The notes beneath the pieces are model-generated. The model did no database searches, was not told the DNA's origin, and worked only from the letters and a program-made list of their open reading frames with translations. Below, piece after piece: positions 7,906 through 17,436 of a stretch of DNA of 64,000 nucleotides (the stretch's first letter is position 1; every line of letters begins with the position of its first letter). The position numbers and the translations under genes are program-made. Source of the DNA: Oryzisolibacter sp. LB2S (GTDB lineage: Bacteria; Pseudomonadota; Gammaproteobacteria; Burkholderiales; Burkholderiaceae_C); NCBI RefSeq assembly GCF_040732315.1, contig NZ_CP160388.1, forward strand, positions 1,950,494-2,014,493, in the 5' to 3' direction.

Positions 7906-10449
7906 ATGGCCCCATCCCCAGCTCCTTCCGCCGCCGTGTCCGCCGTGAAAACACCGGCACGTTGGTGGCGTTCATGGTGGCGCAGCCTCTCGCCCGGCCG
8001 GCAGGATCGTTTTGCCGCCCTCGCCCCGCTGGCCTCGGTGCTGATGTTCCTGGCGGCCATCATTGCGTCGTTCTGGTACTTGCGCTCCGAGGAAATCGAG
8101 CGCGAGAAGGAGGCCCTCAAGCGCGACGCCGAATATGCGCAGCAGCGCGTGCGCCTGCGCCTGCTCGAGCGCCAGGAACAGATCATGCGCATTGCGCGCG
8201 ACCTCTCCAACGAAGAGCTCGAGCGCACCGACTTCATCAGCCGCGCCGACGCGCTGATCAGCCAGTATCCCGAGTTGCAGTCCATCACCTGGATTGACGA
8301 ACACCGCAGCATTCGCGCGACCCAGTCCGCGCCCACCCTCACCAGCGGCCAGCTGCGCATCAACGGCGAGGTGCTCAGGTCGGGCGAGACGGCAGACCTG
8401 TTCCGGCTCGCGCGCCAGCTGCAGCAGCCCGTGTATTCGCTGCCCGCGGTCAACGCCGGTGAGGCCACGCCGCTGCTGCAGCTGCAGGTGCCACTCACGC
8501 CACAGGGCAGGTTCGGCGGCGTGGTGCTGGCCGAATACTCCGTCGACCATCTGCTGCGCTACGGCACGCCCATCGAGGTACTCGCGCGCTACGCGGTCAC
8601 GCTCGTGGATGGAAAGGGCCATGTGCTCGCCGGCACGCCCCTGGCGCCACGGCACAGCGGCCTGCTGCCATGGACGACCAAGGCCAATGCCTACGCCATT
8701 CCCGTATCGCCGGTCGGCGGCGGGCTGGTGCTGCGCGTGCAGGCCTATCGCACGTCGCTGGGCGTGGTGGGCAGCGGCCTGTTCTGGCTCGTGGGCACGC
8801 TGAGCGTGATGACCTCCTGGCTCTTGATCGCCACCTGGCGCCACACGCGCAGGCGCCAGCAGGCCCAGCGTGCGCTGGTGGCGGAGACCAACTTCCGCCG
8901 CGCCATGGAGAACTCCGTCCTCACCGGCATGCGTGCGCTCGACCTTCAGGGCCGCATCACCTATGTGAATGCCGCGTTCTGCCAGATGACGGGCTGGACC
9001 GAGGCCGAACTCGTCGGCCAGACCCCGCCCTACAGCTACTGGCCCGAGGGCGAATACGAAAAGCTGCACGCCAATCTGCGCGAGGAGCTGTCGGGCAAGA
9101 GCGTGCCCGGCGGCTTTCAGGTGCGGGTGCGGCGCAAGAACGGGGCGCTGTTCGATGCGCGCCTGTATGTCTCGCCACTGGTCGATGCCAGCGGCGAGCA
9201 GACGGGCTGGATGACGTCGATGACCGACATCACCGAGCCCAACCGTGTGCGCGAGCAGCTCACGGCATCGCACGAGCGCTTCACCATCGTCATGGAGGCG
9301 CTGGACGCGTCGGTCTCCGTCGCGCCGCTGGGCAGCCAGGAGCTGCTCTACGCCAACCGCCTGTACCGCCAGTGGTTTGGCTCGCAGACTACGGGCCATC
9401 TGGACATGGTGGCCCAGGCCGGCGTACCGCAGCAGTCCAGGGCCGGCGCCGTGGGCGATGGCGACGAGCTCATGGACCTTCCGCTCGATCCGCTGACGCG
9501 CACCCGCTCGGAGAACGCCGAGATCTACCGCCCCGACCTGGGCAAGTGGCTGGAGGTGCGCTCGCGCTACCTCAACTGGGTCGACGGGCGCATCGCGCAG
9601 ATGGTGATTGCCACCGACATCACGCCGCGCCGCATGGCCGAGGAACAGGCCGCGCGCCAGGCCGAACGGGCGCAGTCGGTGAGCCGGCTCATCACCATGG
9701 GCGAGATGGCCTCGAGCGTCGCACACGAACTGAACCAGCCGCTGACCGCGATCAGCAACTACTGCAGTGGCATGGTCTCGCGCATCAAGGGCGGCCAGCT
9801 CTCGGAGGAGGCGCTGCTGTCGGCCCTGGAGAAGACCGCGCACCAGGCGCAGCGCGCGGGCCAGATCATCCAGCGCATCCGCGCCTTCGTGAAGAAGAGC
9901 GAGCCCAACCGCACGCTGGCCGACGTGCACCAGATGGTGGGCGAGGCGCTCGAGCTCGCCGAGATCGAACTGCGCCGCCACAACGTGCGCCTGACCCACT
10001 ATGTGGCGGCGCGCCTGCCGCCCGTCATGGCCGACACCATTCTGATCGAGCAGGTGCTCATCAACCTGATGAAGAACGGCGCCGAATCCATTGCCCAGGC
10101 ACAGCGCCCGCCGGCGCTGCGCGCCGTGGAACTGCGCGTGGTGCCGCGCCAGGTGGAGGGCAACGACGTCATCGAGTTCACCGTGCAGGACACGGGCCGG
10201 GGCCTGGCGCCCGAGGTGCTCGCGCATCTGTTCGAGGCCTTCTTCTCGACCAAGAACGAGGGCATGGGAATCGGCCTGAATCTGTGCCGCAGCATTGTCG
10301 AATCGCACCACGGCAGGATGCATGCCGAGAACCTCTACAATGCCGCAGAGGTCATCGGTTGCAGGTTCTCCTTCTGGTTGCCGCTTGCCAACACGGCCGA
10401 GGCCACTATCAATTCCGCAGCATCACCAACCCCTGGGACTATTGCATGA
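7906..10449 (+). CDS. Membrane PAS-domain sensor histidine kinase
   Basis: The 847-residue hybrid-free sensor kinase has a first membrane helix at about residues 38-59 and a second at about 287-309. These enclose a periplasmic sensor region of about 225 residues. Two PAS domains follow (about 328-440 and 450-575). The HisKA domain has phosphoacceptor H607 in SSVAHELNQPL, and the ATPase domain shows NLMKNGAES, DTGRGL and GMGIGLNLCRS. The class (DctB/FixL-like) normally phosphorylates FixJ/DctD-type partners. The downstream FixJ-type regulator overlaps by 4 bases (ATGA) and is the evident partner. Its placement opposite aceE suggests, but does not prove, control of pyruvate dehydrogenase. The ligand is unknown. 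Confidence 0.93.
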   Translation: MAPSPAPSAAVSAVKTPARWWRSWWRSLSPGRQDRFAALAPLASVLMFLAAIIASFWYLRSEEIEREKEALKRDAEYAQQRVRLRLLERQEQIMRIARDLSNEELERTDFISRADALISQYPELQSITWIDEHRSIRATQSAPTLTSGQLRINGEVLRSGETADLFRLARQLQQPVYSLPAVNAGEATPLLQLQVPLTPQGRFGGVVLAEYSVDHLLRYGTPIEVLARYAVTLVDGKGHVLAGTPLAPRHSGLLPWTTKANAYAIPVSPVGGGLVLRVQAYRTSLGVVGSGLFWLVGTLSVMTSWLLIATWRHTRRRQQAQRALVAETNFRRAMENSVLTGMRALDLQGRITYVNAAFCQMTGWTEAELVGQTPPYSYWPEGEYEKLHANLREELSGKSVPGGFQVRVRRKNGALFDARLYVSPLVDASGEQTGWMTSMTDITEPNRVREQLTASHERFTIVMEALDASVSVAPLGSQELLYANRLYRQWFGSQTTGHLDMVAQAGVPQQSRAGAVGDGDELMDLPLDPLTRTRSENAEIYRPDLGKWLEVRSRYLNWVDGRIAQMVIATDITPRRMAEEQAARQAERAQSVSRLITMGEMASSVAHELNQPLTAISNYCSGMVSRIKGGQLSEEALLSALEKTAHQAQRAGQIIQRIRAFVKKSEPNRTLADVHQMVGEALELAEIELRRHNVRLTHYVAARLPPVMADTILIEQVLINLMKNGAESIAQAQRPPALRAVELRVVPRQVEGNDVIEFTVQDTGRGLAPEVLAHLFEAFFSTKNEGMGIGLNLCRSIVESHHGRMHAENLYNAAEVIGCRFSFWLPLANTAEATINSAASPTPGTIA

Positions 10450-11072
10450 GTTTGATTCCGAAAAAAGGCACCGTCTATGTGGTCGATGACGACGAGGCCG
10501 TGCGCGACTCGCTTCAGTGGCTGCTCGAAGGCAAGGATTACCGCGTTCGCTGTTTTGATTCGGCAGAGTCCTTCCTCACACGCTATGACCCGCGCGAGGT
10601 GGCCTGCCTGATCGTGGACATCCGCATGGGCGGCATGACCGGGCTGGAACTGCAGGACCGTCTGGTCGAGCGCAAGTCGCCCCTGCCCATCGTGTTCATC
10701 ACCGGCCATGGCGATGTGCCCATGGCTGTGAACACCATGAAGAAGGGTGCACTGGACTTCATCCAGAAGCCCTTTGACGAGCAGGAACTGCTCGGCCTGG
10801 TCGAGCGCATGCTGGACCACGCGCGCGAGGCCTTTGCCGGCCACCAGCAGGCCGCCAGCCGCGACGCCCTGCTGTCCAAGCTCACGGGCCGCGAGGCGCA
10901 GGTCTTGGAGCGCATCGTCGCCGGCCGTTTGAACAAGCAGATCGCCGACGACCTTGGCATCAGCATCAAGACCGTGGAGGCGCACCGCGCCAACATCATG
11001 GAAAAGCTCAACGCCAACACCGTGGCGGACCTGCTCAAGATTGCCCTGGGGCAGCAGACTGCCAAGGCATAA
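10446..11072 (+). CDS. FixJ/NarL-type response regulator with LuxR DNA-binding domain
   Basis: The 208-residue regulator has a receiver domain (1-120) with acidic pocket DDDE, phosphorylation site D58 (LIVDIRMGG), conserved T in FITGHGD and K in IQKPFDE. A LuxR-type helix-turn-helix follows (about 145-205: LTGREAQVLERIVAG, NKQIADDLGIS, KTVEAHRANIMEKL). The start overlaps the kinase stop, so the two are translationally coupled. It most resembles FixJ-like regulators. Likely targets are unknown; the divergent aceE promoter is the obvious first candidate. Confidence 0.93.
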   Translation: MSLIPKKGTVYVVDDDEAVRDSLQWLLEGKDYRVRCFDSAESFLTRYDPREVACLIVDIRMGGMTGLELQDRLVERKSPLPIVFITGHGDVPMAVNTMKKGALDFIQKPFDEQELLGLVERMLDHAREAFAGHQQAASRDALLSKLTGREAQVLERIVAGRLNKQIADDLGISIKTVEAHRANIMEKLNANTVADLLKIALGQQTAKA

Positions 11073-11086
11073 ATCACTATCACTTA

Positions 11087-11130
11087 CATAGCTGCCAGCG
11101 CATACCACACAAGCGCTAGGCAGCTTTTTA
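11087..11130 (+). repeat. Dispersed palindromic repeat, copy between response regulator and folD
   Basis: ATAGCTGCCAGCGC, loop, AAGCGCT, then GGCAGCTTTTTAA. The two arms form a hairpin followed by T residues, so it can also end the kinase-regulator transcript 15 bases past the stop. Confidence 0.8.
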
Positions 11131-11154
11131 ATTTGTATCTCACGGATTCCTCAC

Positions 11155-12003
11155 ATGACCGCCCAACTGATTGACGGCAACGCCCTCTCGCGCCAGCTGC
11201 GCACCCAGGTTGCCGAGCGCACCCAGGCCCTGAAGGCCCGCGGCATCACCCCAGGCCTGGCCGTGGTGCTCGTCGGCGACAACCCCGCAAGCCAGGTCTA
11301 CGTGCGCAACAAGGTCAAGGCCTGCGAGGACGTGGGTTTTCACTCCGTGCTCGAAAAATACGACGCCAGCATGACCGAGGCCGAGCTGCTCGCACGCGTC
11401 GAGGCGCTGAACAACGACCCCAGCATCCACGGCATCCTGGTGCAGCTGCCATTGCCCAAGCACATCGACGACCACAAGGTCATCGAAGCCATCTCGCCCG
11501 CCAAGGACGTGGACGGGTTCCATGTGGCCAGCGCCGGCGCGCTCATGGTGGGCGAGGTCGGCTTCAAGGCCTGCACGCCCTATGGCTGCATGAAGATGCT
11601 CGAATCCATCGGCATGGCCGACCTGCGCGGCAAGCATGCCGTGGTGATCGGCCGCAGCAACATCGTCGGCAAGCCCATGGCCATGATGCTGCTCGCCGCC
11701 AACGCCACCGTCACCGTGTGCCACAGCGGCACGGCCGACCTGGCCGCCATGACGCGCCAGGCCGACATCGTGGTGGCCGCAGTCGGCAAGCGCAACGTGC
11801 TCACGGCCGATATGGTCAAACCCGGCGCCGTGGTCATCGACGTGGGCATGAACCGCAACGACGAGGGCAAGCTCTGCGGCGACGTGGACTTCGACGGCGT
11901 GAAGAAAGTGGCAGGCCACATCACGCCCGTGCCCGGCGGCGTGGGCCCCATGACCATCACCATGCTGCTGGTCAACACGCTGGAAGCGGCCGAGCGGCTG
12001 TAA
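11155..12003 (+). CDS. folD: Bifunctional methylenetetrahydrofolate dehydrogenase / cyclohydrolase
   Basis: The 282-residue one-carbon enzyme interconverts 5,10-methylene-, methenyl- and 10-formyl-tetrahydrofolate with NADP. Family signatures are complete: the catalytic lysine in [13 protein letters not shown], the substrate loop QLPLPKHID, the NADP-binding [15 protein letters not shown] and the C-terminal [13 protein letters not shown]. The length matches E. coli FolD (288). It stands alone after the repeat-based terminator and is followed on the same strand by the M3 peptidase. Confidence 0.97.
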   Translation: MTAQLIDGNALSRQLRTQVAERTQALKARGITPGLAVVLVGDNPASQVYVRNKVKACEDVGFHSVLEKYDASMTEAELLARVEALNNDPSIHGILVQLPLPKHIDDHKVIEAISPAKDVDGFHVASAGALMVGEVGFKACTPYGCMKMLESIGMADLRGKHAVVIGRSNIVGKPMAMMLLAANATVTVCHSGTADLAAMTRQADIVVAAVGKRNVLTADMVKPGAVVIDVGMNRNDEGKLCGDVDFDGVKKVAGHITPVPGGVGPMTITMLLVNTLEAAERL

Positions 12004-12046
12004 GCATTCCCTTGAACCGCCACGCGGCAACGCCATCTAAACGCGC

Positions 12047-14077
12047 ATGACCAATCCCCTGCTCGACTTCTCAGGCCACATCCCCTTCGATCGCATCACC
12101 CCGGCCGACGTCGCGCCGGCCGTGGACCAACTGCTCGAGCGCGCCGACGCGGCGCTGCAGACCGTGACCGCGCCCGACTTTCCCGCCGACTGGGGCGCAA
12201 TAGCCCGCGTGCTCGACGTGGCCACGGAGGAACTCGGCCGCGCCTTCGGTGTGGTGGGCCACCTGAGCAGCGTGGCCGACACGCCCGAGCTGCGCGCCGC
12301 CTACAACGCCGCGCTGCCGCGCGTGACCGCGTTCTGGACGCGCCTGGGCGCCGACGAGCGGCTCTACGCCAAGTACAAGGCCATCGACCCGGCGACGCTC
12401 AACGCCGAGCAGCGCCAGGCGCACGGCAACGCGCTGCGCAACTTCGTGCTCTCGGGCGCCGAGCTGCAGGGCGCCGCGCGCGAGCGTTTTGCCGCCATCC
12501 AGGAGCGGCTGGCCGAACTGCAGCAGAAGTTCAGCGAGAACGTGCTCGACGCGACCGACGCCTACGCCCATTACGCGAGCGAGAGCGATCTCGAAGGCCT
12601 GCCCGCCGACGTCATTCAGACGGCCCGCGCCGCGGCCGAGGCCGAGGGCAAGCCGGGCTACAGGCTCACGCTCAAGATGCCCTGCTACCTGCCCGTGATG
12701 CAGTTCGCCAAAAGCAGCGCGCTGCGCGAGACGCTCTACCGCGCCTACGTCACGCGCGCCTCCGACCAGGCCGCGGGCGACGCCACGCGGTTCGACAACA
12801 GCGCCGTGATGGCCGAGATCCTGGCGCTGCGCCAGGAGGAGGCGCGGCTCCTGGGCTACGACAACTTCGGCCAAGTCTCGCTCGTTCCCAAGATGGCGCA
12901 CACGCCCGAGCAGGTCACGCATTTCCTGCGCGACCTGGCCGCACGCGCCCGCCCCTACGCGAAGAAGGACGTCGCCGACCTGCGCGCCTTCGCCGCCGAG
13001 CGGCTTGGCCTGACCGACCCGCAGGCCTGGGACTGGCCCTATATCTCCGAGCAGCTCAAGGAGGCGCGCTACGCATTCAGCGAGCAGGAGCTCAAGCAAT
13101 ACTTCCCAGCGCCCAAGGTGCTCGCGGGCCTGTTCAAGATCGTCGAGACATTGTTCGAGGTCTCCATCCGCCGCGACCAGGCGCCCGTGTGGAACGACGC
13201 CGTGGAGTTCTACCGCATCGAACGCGCCGGGCAACTGGTAGGTCAGTTCTACCTGGACAAGCCGGCGCGCGCCGGCAAGCGCGGCGGCGCCTGGATGGAC
13301 GACGCGCGCGCACGCTGGCTGCGCCCCGACAACGGCCTGCTGCAGACGCCCGTGGCCTACCTGGTGTGCAACTTCGCCGCGGGCGTCGATGGCAAGCCCG
13401 CACTGCTCACGCACGACGACGTGATCACGCTGTTCCACGAATTCGGCCACGGCCTGCACCACATGCTCACCCAGGTGAACGAGCACGACGTGTCGGGCAT
13501 CAGCGGCGTGGAATGGGACGCCGTGGAGCTGCCCAGCCAGTTCATGGAGAACTTCTGCTGGGAGTGGGAGGTGCTGCGCCACATGACCGCCCATGTGGAT
13601 ACGGGCGAGCCCCTGCCGCGCGCGCTCTATGACAAGATGATCGCGGCCAGGAATTTCCAGGCCGGCATGCAGACGCTGCGCCAGATCGAGTTTGCGCTGT
13701 TCGACATGCTGCTGCACACCGAGCATGACCCCAAGGACAGCCCGCTGCCCCTGCTCGCACGCGTGCGCGAGGAAGTGGCCGTGCTCGCCCAGCCCCCGTT
13801 CAACCGCATGCCCCACAGCTTCAGCCACATCTTCGCGGGCGGCTACGCCGCGGGCTACTACAGCTACAAATGGGCCGAAGTGCTGTCGGCCGACGCCTAT
13901 GCGGCCTTCGAGGAGACCATGGACGCGGACGGCATGCCCAGCCTGGAGACCGGCCGGCGCTACCGCCAGAACATCCTGGAAGTCGGCGGCAGCCGCCCCG
14001 CCATGGAGTCCTTCAAGGCCTTCCGCGGCCGCGAGCCCGAGCTCGATGCGCTGCTGCGCCACCAGGGTATGTCATAA
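12047..14077 (+). CDS. prlC: M3 family zinc oligopeptidase (oligopeptidase A)
   Basis: This 676-residue cytosolic metallopeptidase of the thimet oligopeptidase family degrades short peptides, including cleaved signal peptides. The zinc site HEFGHGLHH is present with the downstream third ligand region (EWDAVELPSQFMENF). The length matches E. coli PrlC (680). There is no signal peptide. The ATG at 12047 lies 43 bases after folD, with a weak ribosome site. It may be co-transcribed with folD. Confidence 0.95.
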   Translation: MTNPLLDFSGHIPFDRITPADVAPAVDQLLERADAALQTVTAPDFPADWGAIARVLDVATEELGRAFGVVGHLSSVADTPELRAAYNAALPRVTAFWTRLGADERLYAKYKAIDPATLNAEQRQAHGNALRNFVLSGAELQGAARERFAAIQERLAELQQKFSENVLDATDAYAHYASESDLEGLPADVIQTARAAAEAEGKPGYRLTLKMPCYLPVMQFAKSSALRETLYRAYVTRASDQAAGDATRFDNSAVMAEILALRQEEARLLGYDNFGQVSLVPKMAHTPEQVTHFLRDLAARARPYAKKDVADLRAFAAERLGLTDPQAWDWPYISEQLKEARYAFSEQELKQYFPAPKVLAGLFKIVETLFEVSIRRDQAPVWNDAVEFYRIERAGQLVGQFYLDKPARAGKRGGAWMDDARARWLRPDNGLLQTPVAYLVCNFAAGVDGKPALLTHDDVITLFHEFGHGLHHMLTQVNEHDVSGISGVEWDAVELPSQFMENFCWEWEVLRHMTAHVDTGEPLPRALYDKMIAARNFQAGMQTLRQIEFALFDMLLHTEHDPKDSPLPLLARVREEVAVLAQPPFNRMPHSFSHIFAGGYAAGYYSYKWAEVLSADAYAAFEETMDADGMPSLETGRRYRQNILEVGGSRPAMESFKAFRGREPELDALLRHQGMS

Positions 14078-14081
14078 AAAC

Positions 14082-14169
14082 AATAGCTGTCGACGCCTGT
14101 CATGCAACGGTTTTGATGGTTTTATTGATTGAAACCATTGCCAACAGGGCGCGAACAGCTACTATTTTT
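14082..14169. repeat. Two head-to-head copies of the dispersed palindromic repeat
   Basis: A plus-oriented copy (AATAGCTGTCGACGCCTGT..., 14082-14124) faces a minus-oriented copy (14131-14169, ending ACAGCTACTATTTTTG). Both are diverged. The inverted pair fills most of the 121-base gap between prlC and the next gene and could fold into one long stem; ATGGTTTTATTGATTGAAACCAT at the junction is itself a hairpin. Confidence 0.7.
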
Positions 14170-14198
14170 GAAGAGCCAACCGCCGAGGGAGTTTCCGC

Positions 14199-14831
14199 AT
14201 GACACGCATCCGCCTCATCGCCAGTGCCGCCACCGTGGCCTTGCTGGCCCTGACCGCCCAGGCCCAGCAGGTCTACCGCATCGTCGGGCCGGACGGCAAG
14301 GTCACCTTCTCCGATCGCCCGCCGACGGGCGCCGCCGAAGTGACCCAGAGCAGCAGCGGCGCCCGCACCGCCGCTTCGGCCAATGACGCCCTGCCCTACC
14401 AGCTGCGCCAGACGGCGGCGCGCTTTCCCGTCACGCTCTACACCGGCAGCGACTGCGCCCCCTGCAACAGCGCGCGCAATCTGCTGATCCAGCGCGGCAT
14501 ACCGTTTGTCGAGCGCACGGTCACGACCAACGAGGACATCGACGCGCTCAAGCGCCTCAGCGGCGAATCCAGCCTGCCCTTCGGCACCATAGGCGGGCAG
14601 CAGCTCAAGGGCTTTTCCGACAGCGAATGGACCCAGTACCTGAACGCGGCCGGCTATCCCGCACAGTCACAGCTGCCCCCCGGCTACCGTCGCCCGGCGG
14701 CGACGCCGCTGGTCGCGGTGGCGGTCCAGCCAGCCGCAGCGTCGGCTGACGAGGCCCCCGCACCCGCGGCGCGCCCTGCCCCAGCCGCCAATGGCCGCAC
14801 GCCGAGCAACCCCGCCGGCATCATCTTCTGA
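14199..14831 (+). CDS. Exported DUF4124 / glutaredoxin-like protein
   Basis: The 210-residue protein has a signal peptide (residues 1-23, ending AQAQ) followed by a DUF4124 segment (VYRIVGPDGKVTFSDRPP). A glutaredoxin/thioredoxin-like domain (about 72-150) then shows the dithiol motif CAPC in GSDCAPCNSARNLL, cis-Pro in SSLPFGTI and GGQQLKGFS. An Ala/Pro-rich tail ends the protein. It should act in the periplasm as a thiol oxidoreductase of unknown partner. GGGAGTTTCCGC precedes the ATG. This combination is frequent in Burkholderiales from recall. Confidence 0.8.
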   Translation: MTRIRLIASAATVALLALTAQAQQVYRIVGPDGKVTFSDRPPTGAAEVTQSSSGARTAASANDALPYQLRQTAARFPVTLYTGSDCAPCNSARNLLIQRGIPFVERTVTTNEDIDALKRLSGESSLPFGTIGGQQLKGFSDSEWTQYLNAAGYPAQSQLPPGYRRPAATPLVAVAVQPAAASADEAPAPAARPAPAANGRTPSNPAGIIF

Positions 14832-14861
14832 CACCCGGCGGCGTCGCCCCGATACGAAGAT

Positions 14862-15551
14862 TCAGAACGTCAGCGTGCGCACGCCCTGCGCCGTGCCCAG
14901 CAGGCACACGCGGGCCTTCTGGTGCGCGAACACGCCCACGGTGACCACGCCGGGCCACTGGTTCACCTCGCTCTCGAAGGCCAGCGGATCGGCAATCGAC
15001 AGGCCGCGCACGTCCAGGATGTGCTGGCCGTTGTCGGTCACGAGCGGCTGGCCGTCCTTGAGGCGCAGCGTGGCCTGCCCGCCCATGGCGCCAAAGCGGC
15101 GCGCAATCTGTGCCGCGGCCATGGGGATCACCTCCACCGGCAGCGGGAAGGCGCCCAGCGTCTGCACCAGCTTGGATTCATCGGCGATGCAGACAAAGCG
15201 CTCGGCCAGCGCCGCCACAATCTTCTCGCGCGTGAGCGCCGCGCCACCGCCCTTGACCATGTAGCCGCGGCCGTCGATCTCGTCGGCCCCGTCGATGTAG
15301 ACCGACAGCGAGGTCACCTCGTTGGCGTCCAGCACGCGGATGCCCAGCGCCTTCAGGCGCGCCGTGCTGGCCTCGGAGCTCGACACCGCGCCGGCGATGC
15401 GCTCCTTGACCGTGCCCAGGGCGTCGATGAACTTGTTCACCGTGGAGCCCGTGCCCACGCCGACCACCTCGCCGGCCACCACATGGTCGAGCGCGGCGCG
15501 GCCCACCAGGGTCTTGAGTTCGTCTTGTGAGAGAGATGCAGGAGCTGTCAT
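14862..15551 (-). CDS. rpiA: Ribose-5-phosphate isomerase A
   Basis: The 229-residue pentose phosphate enzyme interconverts ribose 5-phosphate and ribulose 5-phosphate. RpiA signatures are [15 protein letters not shown] (phosphate binding), the catalytic DGADEID and [11 protein letters not shown]. The chosen start at 15551 (MTAPASL) gives the usual length. A longer start at 15578 would run into the pyrD leader. Its start is 35 bases from the divergent pyrD start, so the two promoters must overlap. Confidence 0.95.
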   Translation of the reverse strand: MTAPASLSQDELKTLVGRAALDHVVAGEVVGVGTGSTVNKFIDALGTVKERIAGAVSSSEASTARLKALGIRVLDANEVTSLSVYIDGADEIDGRGYMVKGGGAALTREKIVAALAERFVCIADESKLVQTLGAFPLPVEVIPMAAAQIARRFGAMGGQATLRLKDGQPLVTDNGQHILDVRGLSIADPLAFESEVNQWPGVVTVGVFAHQKARVCLLGTAQGVRTLTF

Positions 15552-15586
15552 GGGCGAAAATTGCGTGTAAACCGTCAATTATCCTC

Positions 15587-16633
15587 ATGTCGCTACTTCC
15601 CTACGCACTCGCCCGCCCCCTGCTCTTCGGCATGGATGCCGAAGCCGCCCACGAAATGACCATGGACATGCTCGCGCGCGGCCAGCGCACGCCGCTGCAG
15701 TGGGCCTGGTGCAACGAAACCGTGAGCGACCCGGTGCAGCTCGCGGGCCTCACGTTCCCCAACCGCGTGGGCCTAGCCGCGGGGCTGGACAAGAACGCAC
15801 GCTGCATCGACGCGCTGGCCGCCATGGGCTTTGGCTTCGTCGAGGTGGGCACCGTCACACCCAAGGGCCAGCCCGGCAACCCCAGGCCGCGCATGTTCCG
15901 CCTGCCCGAGGCGCGCGCGCTCATCAACCGCCTGGGCTTCAACAACGAGGGGCTCGATGCCTTCATCGCCAACGTGCAGAAATCCCGGGTGCGCGCCCAG
16001 GGCAAGCCGCTGCTGCTGGGCCTGAACATCGGCAAGAACGCGAGCACGCCGATCGAACAGGCGACGAGCGACTACCTCACCTGCCTGGAGGGCGTGTACC
16101 CGCACGCCGACTATGTGACGGTGAACATCAGCTCGCCCAACACCCAGAACCTGCGCGCGCTGCAGAGCGACGAGGCGCTCGATGCACTGCTCTCGGCGAT
16201 TGCCGAGCGCCGCGAGCAGCTGGCCAGCGCCCAGGGTCGGCGGGTGCCCATCTTCGTGAAGATCGCGCCCGACCTGACCGAGGAGCAGGTGGCCGTGATT
16301 GCCGCCACCCTCACGCGCCACGGCATGGACGGTGTGATCGCCACCAACACCACCATCGCGCGCGACGCCGTCCAGGGCCTGGCCCACGCGGGCGAGACCG
16401 GCGGCCTGAGCGGCGCGCCGGTGCTCGCGGCCAGCAATGCCGTGATCCGCCAGCTGCGCGCCGCGCTCGGCCCGCAGTTCCCCATCATCGGCGTGGGCGG
16501 CATCCTGAGCGCCGAGGATGCCGTAAGCAAGATCCGCGCGGGCGCCGACGTGGTGCAGATCTACACCGGCCTGATCTACGAGGGCCCTGCCCTGGTCGGG
16601 CGCGCCGCCCGCGCCATCAAGGCCACGGTCTGA
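15587..16633 (+). CDS. pyrD: Dihydroorotate dehydrogenase, class 2 (quinone-linked)
   Basis: The 348-residue inner-membrane-associated enzyme of pyrimidine synthesis oxidises dihydroorotate with FMN and passes electrons to quinone. An N-terminal amphipathic helix typical of class 2 ([21 protein letters not shown]) precedes the barrel. [18 protein letters not shown] with the class 2 catalytic serine, and [12 protein letters not shown] are present. The ATG at 15587 is chosen because the N-terminal helix starts there; upstream sequence is inside the divergent promoter. A terminator follows 13 bases after the stop. Confidence 0.96.
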   Translation: MSLLPYALARPLLFGMDAEAAHEMTMDMLARGQRTPLQWAWCNETVSDPVQLAGLTFPNRVGLAAGLDKNARCIDALAAMGFGFVEVGTVTPKGQPGNPRPRMFRLPEARALINRLGFNNEGLDAFIANVQKSRVRAQGKPLLLGLNIGKNASTPIEQATSDYLTCLEGVYPHADYVTVNISSPNTQNLRALQSDEALDALLSAIAERREQLASAQGRRVPIFVKIAPDLTEEQVAVIAATLTRHGMDGVIATNTTIARDAVQGLAHAGETGGLSGAPVLAASNAVIRQLRAALGPQFPIIGVGGILSAEDAVSKIRAGADVVQIYTGLIYEGPALVGRAARAIKATV

Positions 16634-16646
16634 GCCGCAAAAACCA

Positions 16647-16671
16647 AGGGCCGCGCAAGGCGGCCCTTTTG
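16647..16671 (+). terminator. Rho-independent terminator after pyrD
   Basis: An 8-bp stem AAGGGCCG / CGGCCCTT with a 7-base loop is followed by TTTTG. Confidence 0.85.
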
Positions 16672-16709
16672 TTGCGCTGCGTTGGCGCCTGGGTGGCTGG
16701 CGCGTTGGG

Positions 16710-17012
16710 TCAGCCACGCCGCATGCGCAGGATGGCGGGCAGCACCGCGCCCGCCAGGCGCAGCACGCGGCCGGGGCCGGCCAGGGCCGCGGCGCCCAGC
16801 ACGGCGGCAACGGCCAGCGGGTGCAGCCGCGCAAAGCTGGCCAGCCGCGTGAGGAGCGGGTCCGCGGGGTTCACACGCACGCCCTGCGCGATGGCCGCAG
16901 CGCGCGCCTGGCGCAGCGCATCGCGGCGCGCGCGCAGGCGCTCGCGCTGGGCCAGGATGCGATCGAGCACCTGCTGCTGCTCGGGCGTCGGTCGTGGGGT
17001 ACTGCCAGGCAT
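16710..17012 (-). CDS. YqjK-like small basic protein, third gene of yqjDEK-type operon
   Basis: The 100-residue protein has an Arg/Gln-rich N-terminal helix (EQQQVLDRILAQRERLRARRDALRQ) and a weakly hydrophobic C-terminal half (HPLAVAAVLGAAALAG). This layout matches E. coli YqjK in position and composition, though residue similarity is low. Its ATG shares one base with the stop of the holin-like gene, so it is coupled to it. Function is not known even in E. coli. Confidence 0.65.
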   Translation of the reverse strand: MPGSTPRPTPEQQQVLDRILAQRERLRARRDALRQARAAAIAQGVRVNPADPLLTRLASFARLHPLAVAAVLGAAALAGPGRVLRLAGAVLPAILRMRRG

Positions 17013-17416
17013 CAGAGTTGCTCCTTGATGGCACGCCAGTCCTGCACCAGCTCGCGCCGCGTCAGCACAAAGGCACTGCGTGACTGGCGCGCCAGCGACA
17101 GCAGCGCCGCGAACACCCCCGCGCAGGCCAGCAGCCACAGACCCGCCAGCAGCCAGGCCACGAGCGCGCGCTGCGGCGTATCCCAGAACTGCACCAGCAC
17201 GGCCGCCGACAGCAGCAGCAGAAACACCACGGCCAGCACCCCGAACAGCACCAGCAGCAGCGCCAGCAGCGCAAGGCGGCGCTTGTGCTGTGCCCATTCC
17301 AGGCGCGCCAGCTCCAGGCGGTCTTCGACCGCCATGCTGCCTTCGGCCATGACGGCACGCCAGCGCCCGGCCAGGCGCTGCAGGTTGAGCAGCGAGGTCC
17401 AGTTCAGACGTGCCAT
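17012..17416 (-). CDS. Phage-holin-3_6-family membrane protein (YqjE-like)
   Basis: The 134-residue protein has an amphipathic N-terminal region with LELARLEWAQHKRR. Two membrane helices follow (about 49-73 and 81-104), then a basic cytosolic tail. This is the YqjE/Phage_holin_3_6 pattern. Despite the family name these are chromosomal housekeeping membrane proteins, not lysis proteins. It lies 20 bases after the DUF883 gene and overlaps the YqjK-like gene. Together the three reproduce the yqjD-yqjE-yqjK order. Confidence 0.8.
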   Translation of the reverse strand: MARLNWTSLLNLQRLAGRWRAVMAEGSMAVEDRLELARLEWAQHKRRLALLALLLVLFGVLAVVFLLLLSAAVLVQFWDTPQRALVAWLLAGLWLLACAGVFAALLSLARQSRSAFVLTRRELVQDWRAIKEQL

Positions 17417-17436
17417 GGATGGACTACGCGCGGCAC

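Noticed and set aside
7972..10323. 783-codon minus-strand frame
   Set aside because: Shadow of the PAS histidine kinase, with no recognisable domain.
12071..14062. 663-codon minus-strand frame
   Set aside because: Shadow of the M3 oligopeptidase gene.
17012..17416. Phage holin as sign of a prophage
   Set aside because: The family name is misleading; the gene is part of a yqjDEK-like housekeeping operon and no phage genes surround it.
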